A DNA stretch of 64,000 bases from Actinoalloteichus_B caeruleus. GTDB taxonomy: Bacteria; Actinomycetota; Actinomycetes; Mycobacteriales; Pseudonocardiaceae. Below are positions 59,632 through 64,000 of this stretch, piece after piece. The notes below the pieces were generated by a model. The model had not been told where the DNA came from and ran no database searches. It saw only the letters and a program-made list of their open reading frames with translations. The stretch lies in NCBI RefSeq assembly GCF_000718005.1, contig NZ_JODV01000001.1. One strand, written 5' to 3'. Each line of letters starts with the position of its first letter. Position 1 is the stretch's first letter. Made by a program: the position numbers and the translations under genes.

Positions 59632-60060
59632 TCACGAACCGGCGACCCGGTCGATGATCTCGGCGGCCCGGCGGAGCACGTCCCGCTCCGAGTCGTCGAG
59701 TTCGGCGAGCCGGCGCTCCAGCCAGCGCTCACGCGCGGTGACCTCGGCGACGATGTAGGCCCGCCCGGTCTCGGACAGTTCGACGATGGCCTGCCGCCCG
59801 TCGGTCGGGTGGGGCCGCCTCGTCGCGTAGCCGGCGTCCTCCAGGGCGGCGATCACCCGCGTCATGGACGGCGGCTGCACCCCCTCCTTCGCCGCCAGCT
59901 CACCAGGCGTGAGCGGACCGCACTTGTAGAGGCAGGACAGCGCGGACAGCTGGGTCAACGTCGCCGACGCGTCGGCACGCTGGGCGCGCAGCCGTCGGTT
60001 GAGGCGCACCACCGCGACGCGAAGCCTGCTCGCCAACCCGGGGTCCAGGTAATCGGACAC
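59632..60060 (-). CDS. MarR-family transcriptional regulator
   Basis: A 142-aa winged-helix regulator. LTQLSALSCLYKCGPLTPGELAAKEGVQPPSMTRVIAALEDAGYATRRPHPTDGRQAIVELSETG is the MarR DNA-binding core with the conserved DxR wing (TDGR). It resembles Rv0880 in sequence type and position. The GTG at 60060 has no Shine-Dalgarno sequence; TAGGCT on the minus strand lies 6 nt before it, indicating a leaderless transcript. A GTTAG/CTAAC palindrome covers this -10 box, so autoregulation is likely, together with the MFS gene. Confidence 0.92.
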   Translation of the reverse strand: MSDYLDPGLASRLRVAVVRLNRRLRAQRADASATLTQLSALSCLYKCGPLTPGELAAKEGVQPPSMTRVIAALEDAGYATRRPHPTDGRQAIVELSETGRAYIVAEVTARERWLERRLAELDDSERDVLRRAAEIIDRVAGS

Positions 60061-60063
60061 GTC

Positions 60064-60082
60064 GTTAGCCTACCTCACTAAC
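60064..60082. promoter_or_regulatory. Operator-like palindrome over the MarR promoter
   Basis: GTTAG and CTAAC are 9 bp apart and overlap the probable -10 box TAGGCT (minus strand, 60072-60067). MarR proteins usually bind such sites in their own promoters. The similarity to an iron box is limited to the TAGGCTAAC core. Confidence 0.5.
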
Positions 60083-60124
60083 TCTGCGTGCCCTCGTGTT
60101 CCGAGGGGGACGGCCGTGCGCCGG

Positions 60125-60613
60125 TCAGGCCTGCCCCACCGCCCGGCTCGCCGGCGAGCTGCCGCTCCCGGGCCCACCAGCTTCGGGATCTCCGCCCAAC
60201 GCGGCCGCCGCCCCTCGCCTGAGCAGGGCGGCCAGCAGCTCCACCCGTTCCGTCGGCATTCGGGCGCTCCACAGCACGCGACCGTCACCGGTCAGCGTGG
60301 CGACCGCACCGGTCGAGGCCGGTTCGATCAGGAGGGAGGCGACCACCACCTCGGGGTGCAACGCGGTGAAGACCGATCCGGCCGGCCGGCGCAGCGCGTC
60401 GGCGACCCGCGTCGCCGTTCCGGGGTCCAGACCGAAGGCGACGCTCTCCTGGGCTCCCGACCGCACCACGACGAGCCGACCGCCCGGCCCCACCTCGACA
60501 AGGACCGGGTCCTGGGCACCGTCGCGCGTCGGACACGGTTCGGGCGGCACCGCGAATCCCCCGGTCACGGCCCGAGGAACCGGGGAAGCGCCGGTGTGCC
60601 GAGTGGGGCGCAT
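60125..60613 (-). CDS. Protein of unknown function downstream of cas8e
   Basis: A 162-aa soluble protein. Residues 35-145 look like an alternating strand/helix domain (PVLVEVGPGGRLVVVRSGAQESVAFGLDPGTATRVADALRRP ... VATLTGDGRVLWSARMPTERVELLAALLRRG). The ends are disordered. The ATG at 60613 follows AGGAGG at 6-nt spacing. It lies 202 bp after cas8e on the same strand but shows none of the features of Cas11/CasB or other Cascade subunits. No family is recognised. Confidence 0.65.
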   Translation of the reverse strand: MRPTRHTGASPVPRAVTGGFAVPPEPCPTRDGAQDPVLVEVGPGGRLVVVRSGAQESVAFGLDPGTATRVADALRRPAGSVFTALHPEVVVASLLIEPASTGAVATLTGDGRVLWSARMPTERVELLAALLRRGAAAALGGDPEAGGPGSGSSPASRAVGQA

Positions 60614-60815
60614 GGGAGCCTCCTGGCCAGGGAACGGGCACGGCAGCGAGGCCGTCCACACCGAACCGGTCGACACCGCTCACCCGTCAGGACGAGCGGC
60701 TCCCGCTCGGCGAACCCCTCCTGGCCGATTCGGGCCAGTCGGCCGGTCCGGGTTCGGGCGATGTGGTGAGCACCGGCACGGGTGGCGCGGCTCCCCACCC
60801 CGGCCCGGCACGTCC

Positions 60816-62432
60816 TCAACCCTCGGCCTGACCGGACGCGAGGCCCTCCGGTGACCACCGCGCCCTCGGCAGGATCTCCCGCACTCGCCGCCGGAAGGTG
60901 CCCAACGCGAGTTGCGCCGACACCCGCTGCCTCCCGGTGGTGCGGGCGGTCCCGGCCGGCGTGGCGAGCAGCGGCCCGACGACCCTCGTCAAGGCCCCCA
61001 CCGCCGCCGCCTCCCACGCGGTCCGCAACCGCTCGACGTCCCCCTGCCCCGCCACGGCGGCGTCCGCGCTCAACTTCACCAGGAACCGGCGGACCTGGGT
61101 GTCCAGGGCCGCCAACACGCTGTCCCCGACCGCCTCACCACCGTTCCAGGTCGGGGAGTCCGTCCCGGTACCGGACAGCAGGCGCTCGGAAAGCCTGTTG
61201 GCGGCCCTGGCCAGCTCCTCGGCCTGCTGGCACACCTCGGCGACGGCCGCGCGCAGCCGCGCCTCCTCCGAGCGGAGGACCCGGACCGGCACGGAGACGG
61301 TGTCGGCGAGGACGTCGTCCACGGTGCCCGACTTCGAGCCGTAGACGACTCCGGAACCAGCGAGCCGGAGCGGGTAGTCGTCGGGCACCCCCTCGTCGCC
61401 GACGAGGCCGCCGAGCACGTCGAGCACGCGGGGCGGGCAGGAGGGCTCCCCGCCCGAGGTGGGGTTGAGCGCCAACATGGAGGACAGACCGCGCCACCCG
61501 AGCCGTCCGGGAACGTGCCGGCGGGGTCGCCACGACGGTTCGTCCCCCTCCGCCACCCGGCCCCCCGTCCACACGCTGTGCGGCTCGAACTCCCCCACGC
61601 CCCCGCTGAGCCGGTCCCCGGCGGTCACGACGGCGTGCCGCACCCGCACCGGCTGCCCCTGACCACCCACCGGGAGCAGGAGCACGCGCCGGGAGAGCCA
61701 GGTCAACAGGTCCAGCGGACCGACCGCTGGACGGGACACCCACCTCGCGCCCGTCGGCGGCCGACGCCACTGGGGGCTGTCGCCGGGGGTGGCCGGCCCG
61801 ATCGGGAGGTTGAACAGCAGGGTGTCGAACAACGTGGTGCCCAGCGGCAGCACCGGCCCCAGCCCCCCGAGGGACCCGGCCGGGTTGCCCGTGGTCTTCC
61901 CCGCGACAAGGTGGGGATCGCCCAGCGCGCCGGTCTTGATGCCGGCCGAGTCCCAGCAGTGGACGTGCAACAGCCACCAGGCGGCCTCGGCGGGACGCAG
62001 CCCGGGGGCCGGGCTGGGGGCGGGTGGCCCCGTGCCGTCCCGTCGGCGGGGCGAGGTGGCGAGCACGTGCCTGGTCCTGCTGCTCGGGGTCCGCAGCCCG
62101 GCGGCCTGCGCGAAGGGCGCGGTCGGGTGGAAGAGGTCGAAGCGGTGTCGCCACTCCGCCAGGTACCCGCCGATCCGGTCGCGCTGACCGGCGTCGAACC
62201 GTCGAGCACGGAACGTCCGGAGCCAGACGTCCCTGGTCATCGGGCCGAGCGCGTCGAGCACGACGGGCAGCAGGACCTGTCGCAGCAGCGTCGGTGCCAT
62301 CGTGGGCTGACCACCGGCGAGGTCTCCGAACTCGTGGGCGTCCAGCAGGGCGTCCGCGAGCGACACCTCCCCCACCGCGCTACCGCAGACGAGCGGCAGC
62401 CAGGGTTCGTCGATCAGGTCGAAGGTGGTCAT
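60816..62432 (-). CDS. casA: Type I-E CRISPR large subunit Cas8e (Cse1/CasA), solitary
   Basis: A 538-aa intact protein of normal family length. The N-terminus MTTFDLIDEPWLPLVCGSAV is the Cse1 hallmark. Family segments follow: FGDLAGGQPTMAPTLLRQVLLPVVLDAL, LFHPTAPFAQAAGLRTPSSRTRHVLATS (loop region), and WWLLHVHCWDSAGIKTGALGDPHLVAGKTTGNPAG. A helical C-terminal bundle begins near 370. In Cascade, Cas8e recognises the PAM and recruits Cas3. Here no cas3, cas11, cas7, cas5, cas6, cas1 or cas2 and no repeat array is seen within 1.5 kb upstream or anywhere else in the window. The ATG has GGAG 7 nt upstream. No frameshift or stop is visible. Confidence 0.9.
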   Translation of the reverse strand: MTTFDLIDEPWLPLVCGSAVGEVSLADALLDAHEFGDLAGGQPTMAPTLLRQVLLPVVLDALGPMTRDVWLRTFRARRFDAGQRDRIGGYLAEWRHRFDLFHPTAPFAQAAGLRTPSSRTRHVLATSPRRRDGTGPPAPSPAPGLRPAEAAWWLLHVHCWDSAGIKTGALGDPHLVAGKTTGNPAGSLGGLGPVLPLGTTLFDTLLFNLPIGPATPGDSPQWRRPPTGARWVSRPAVGPLDLLTWLSRRVLLLPVGGQGQPVRVRHAVVTAGDRLSGGVGEFEPHSVWTGGRVAEGDEPSWRPRRHVPGRLGWRGLSSMLALNPTSGGEPSCPPRVLDVLGGLVGDEGVPDDYPLRLAGSGVVYGSKSGTVDDVLADTVSVPVRVLRSEEARLRAAVAEVCQQAEELARAANRLSERLLSGTGTDSPTWNGGEAVGDSVLAALDTQVRRFLVKLSADAAVAGQGDVERLRTAWEAAAVGALTRVVGPLLATPAGTARTTGRQRVSAQLALGTFRRRVREILPRARWSPEGLASGQAEG

Positions 62433-63653
62433 GCGTGTCTCCAACGGGAGTCGAGGCGCGTGGGGACGAGGGCGGCGGGGTCCTCGGGTGCCGTGGCCCC
62501 CTCGTCGTGGGCGCCCGGGGCACGGGGCGGGGCGGAACGGGACGCCGACGGGGTTCGCCACGGGAACGGTGTCCGGTCGACGCCGGGGAACGCTCCGGTG
62601 GGAAGTCATTTCCGAACCGGGCCCCACGCACCGGCCCCGCCGAGGTGAACCGCGCCGAGTTCGACGGGTGAACGCGACGAGCGGGCGGCGGATGCGCGAA
62701 TTCGCGGGCGCCCGACAAAGGCCGATCCTTTCCCCGAACAATTACCCGGGGCGGCGATCGGGACATCCCCGCGCCCGTTTCTCGGGGAATACGACCGACG
62801 CGCCATCCACCTCCAGCCGTCACCGGAAGGGCGCGGAACACCGACCACCACCCGTGAACGCGCCGGTCAGGGCTGTCCGACGCGCCCACGGCCCCGACCG
62901 GGCCCGCTCGACACGAGCGGTGAGGCACCGGGCCACGAATCCGGACCGGAGACGAATGCAGGCAGGGGCGAACACGGGAGCACCGTAGCGCGACGCACCC
63001 CACGCCCAGGATGAATGCGCGGATATCATCCGTTCGGAGCAATAAGGGCCAAACCCGCGCCTCGATATGGCCAACAACCGTTCAGTTCTTTCACTCGACG
63101 GTGTGAGAAGGACGAGCGCTGGCGGGGTTCACGGGAAGGGCGACCGGGCGACGACGACTCCTCCGACCGCCCGGGCGGAGCACCGACGGGGAAGCGGTCC
63201 CCGGCGTCGACCGCGGGCGCGCGCCACCTCCCCGAGCCCAACCCCGTCCCCGTGGCCGGGAGGACCCGAAGCCGGTTCGACCGCTCGACGACCCCGGCAC
63301 GAGGGGCCGTGGCGGGGGCTCACCCCGCCACCGAGCCGTCTGGGAAGCGGCACATCGGACACGTGGTCGCCGACGGCGCGTCGGTCCCACCCCGTGCCGC
63401 TCCCCCGTCCGACCGAGCAGGACGCCCCGTGGGGGCCGAGGGGGCGGAGCGTGGCGGTGGCCTGCCTCGACGAGGGGTATGGTCCCGCACGCGGGCGACG
63501 CGGGGTGGTCGCTGCGGGGAGGTCGACGGAGCCGGGCGCCCGGGTGGGCGAGGCCACGTCCCGACCCGCCACCCCCGCGTCCCCGACGAGGCGCCCGACG
63601 ACGCGGTCGCGCGCGCCGTCGCGCCTACCGATCCAGTCCAGTACGGGAGCACC
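62433..63653. other. 1.2-kb gene-free interval upstream of cas8e
   Basis: No credible gene is seen on either strand, and no cas3-like frame or CRISPR repeat. The part from 62660 to 63110 is AT-richer and should include the cas8e promoter. A short inverted repeat GGATGA/TCATCC lies near 63009-63031. The remaining frames are Arg/Pro/Gly-rich overlaps. Confidence 0.5.
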
Positions 63654-64000
63654 ATGTCCAGCAACGGTGACGGCACCACCGTCCAGAACTCGTCCGAGCC
63701 CCCGGGCAGGTCCCGGCTCGACCGGTTCTTCAAGATCTCCGAACGCGGTTCCTCCGTGTCCCGGGAGATGCGGGGTGGCCTGGTCACCTTCGTCACGATG
63801 GCCTACATCATCGTCCTCAACCCGCTGATCCTCGGCAGCTTCTCGGCCGACGACCCCGGCGCCAAGGTGGACGTCAACGGCGACATCCTCACGGTCCCCC
63901 AGGTCGCGGCGGCCACCGCCCTGGTCGCGGGGGTGATGACGATCCTCTTCGGGCTCGTCGCCAACTACCCGTTCGGCCTGGCGGCCGGCCTGGGGATCAA
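63654..64000 (+). CDS. NCS2-family purine permease (AzgA-like), 5' part
   Basis: The first 115 codons of a membrane transporter cut by the window edge. MSSNGDGTTVQNSSEP is a polar N-terminus, followed by LDRFFKISERGSSVSREMRGGLVTFVTMAYIIVLNPLILG and later NYPFGLAAGLGI. These are the first two conserved segments of AzgA-type adenine/guanine/hypoxanthine permeases (proton symporters). The ATG follows GGGAG at 4-nt spacing. No purine riboswitch-like structure is recognised in the GC-rich leader. Confidence 0.9.
   Translation, partial: MSSNGDGTTVQNSSEPPGRSRLDRFFKISERGSSVSREMRGGLVTFVTMAYIIVLNPLILGSFSADDPGAKVDVNGDILTVPQVAAATALVAGVMTILFGLVANYPFGLAAGLGI

Noticed and set aside
58118..59758. 546-codon plus-strand frame opposite the MFS and iron box
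   Set aside because: It is antisense to two clear genes, is His/Gln/Arg-rich and has no motif, so it is a shadow of the MFS gene.
60064..60082. Second iron box before the MarR gene
   Set aside because: Only the TAGGCTAAC core matches; about 11 of 19 positions agree, far below the box at 58089. A MarR operator explains it better.
62433..63653. CRISPR array or cas3 upstream of cas8e
   Set aside because: No repeated 28-29-bp unit with regular spacing is present; only single CCCCGCG...CGGGG-like matches, expected at this GC content. No helicase or HD-nuclease motif appears in any frame.

Overview
The window is 64 kb of very GC-rich actinobacterial chromosome, dense with genes and rich in GTG starts. 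It reads as a Pseudonocardiales-type actinomycete (inference). Evidence: SepH, a DUF2537 protein next to a TrmH/SpoU methyltransferase, an MprAB-type two-component system beside a PepD/HtrA protease, a DtxR/IdeR-type iron box, and several promoters whose -10 box lies 6-8 nt before the start codon (leaderless transcripts). There is no rRNA gene, no insertion sequence, no phage gene and no CRISPR array. One tRNA gene (Arg, CCT) is present. Both ends cut a gene: a MoaB/MogA-type protein at the left and an NCS2 purine permease at the right.

Left part (1-16 kb): moaB2-like, pepD, galT, mprB, mprA. This is the mycobacterial mprA-mprB-pepD-moaB2 stress locus with galT inserted. The same 11-bp-spaced CTGAGA direct repeat lies exactly 23 bp upstream of both the mprA and the pepD start. 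Then follow a cytosolic GGDEF protein, tRNA-Arg, a SnoaL-like gene with a 23-bp palindromic operator, small redox and oxidoreductase genes, a VKOR protein, a VOC protein and a FadD15-like acyl-CoA synthetase.

Middle (16-37 kb): a PAS-GGDEF-EAL protein whose EAL catalytic residues are lost, a DUF4232-type lipoprotein, an uncharacterised 336-aa protein and a secreted M14 carboxypeptidase. Next is a tightly coupled cassette (23.7-27.6 kb): two ~85-aa helical proteins, a 952-aa three-module FtsK/SpoIIIE (EccC-like) ATPase and a 125-aa charged helical protein. After it come a GNAT protein, an MDR oxidoreductase, an NmrA/SnoaL pair divergent from a TetR gene with two operator half-sites, an XRE regulator plus membrane protein, an ABC-2 exporter and citrate synthase.

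Right part (37-64 kb): a free-standing 19-residue peptide gene with its own terminator, a sugar kinase/amidohydrolase pair, an aldose epimerase, an APC permease, an acyl-CoA ligase, an MFS exporter, a methyltransferase and pdxH. Then serC and sepH, an asymmetric heterodimeric ABC exporter, DUF2537 and TrmH follow the order known around Rv0880-Rv0884c of M. tuberculosis, with the exporter inserted. A glutamate-cysteine ligase-type gene, an orphan iron box, a MarR-MFS operon, a solitary cas8e/casA gene with no other cas gene, and the permease complete the window.

The most unusual items are the FtsK/EccC-like cassette, the solitary cas8e, the degenerate EAL protein, the 19-residue peptide unit, the orphan iron box, and the shared MprA-type repeat. 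Starts were moved from the longest reading frame where a Shine-Dalgarno sequence, a coupled overlap or the family N-terminus decided it.
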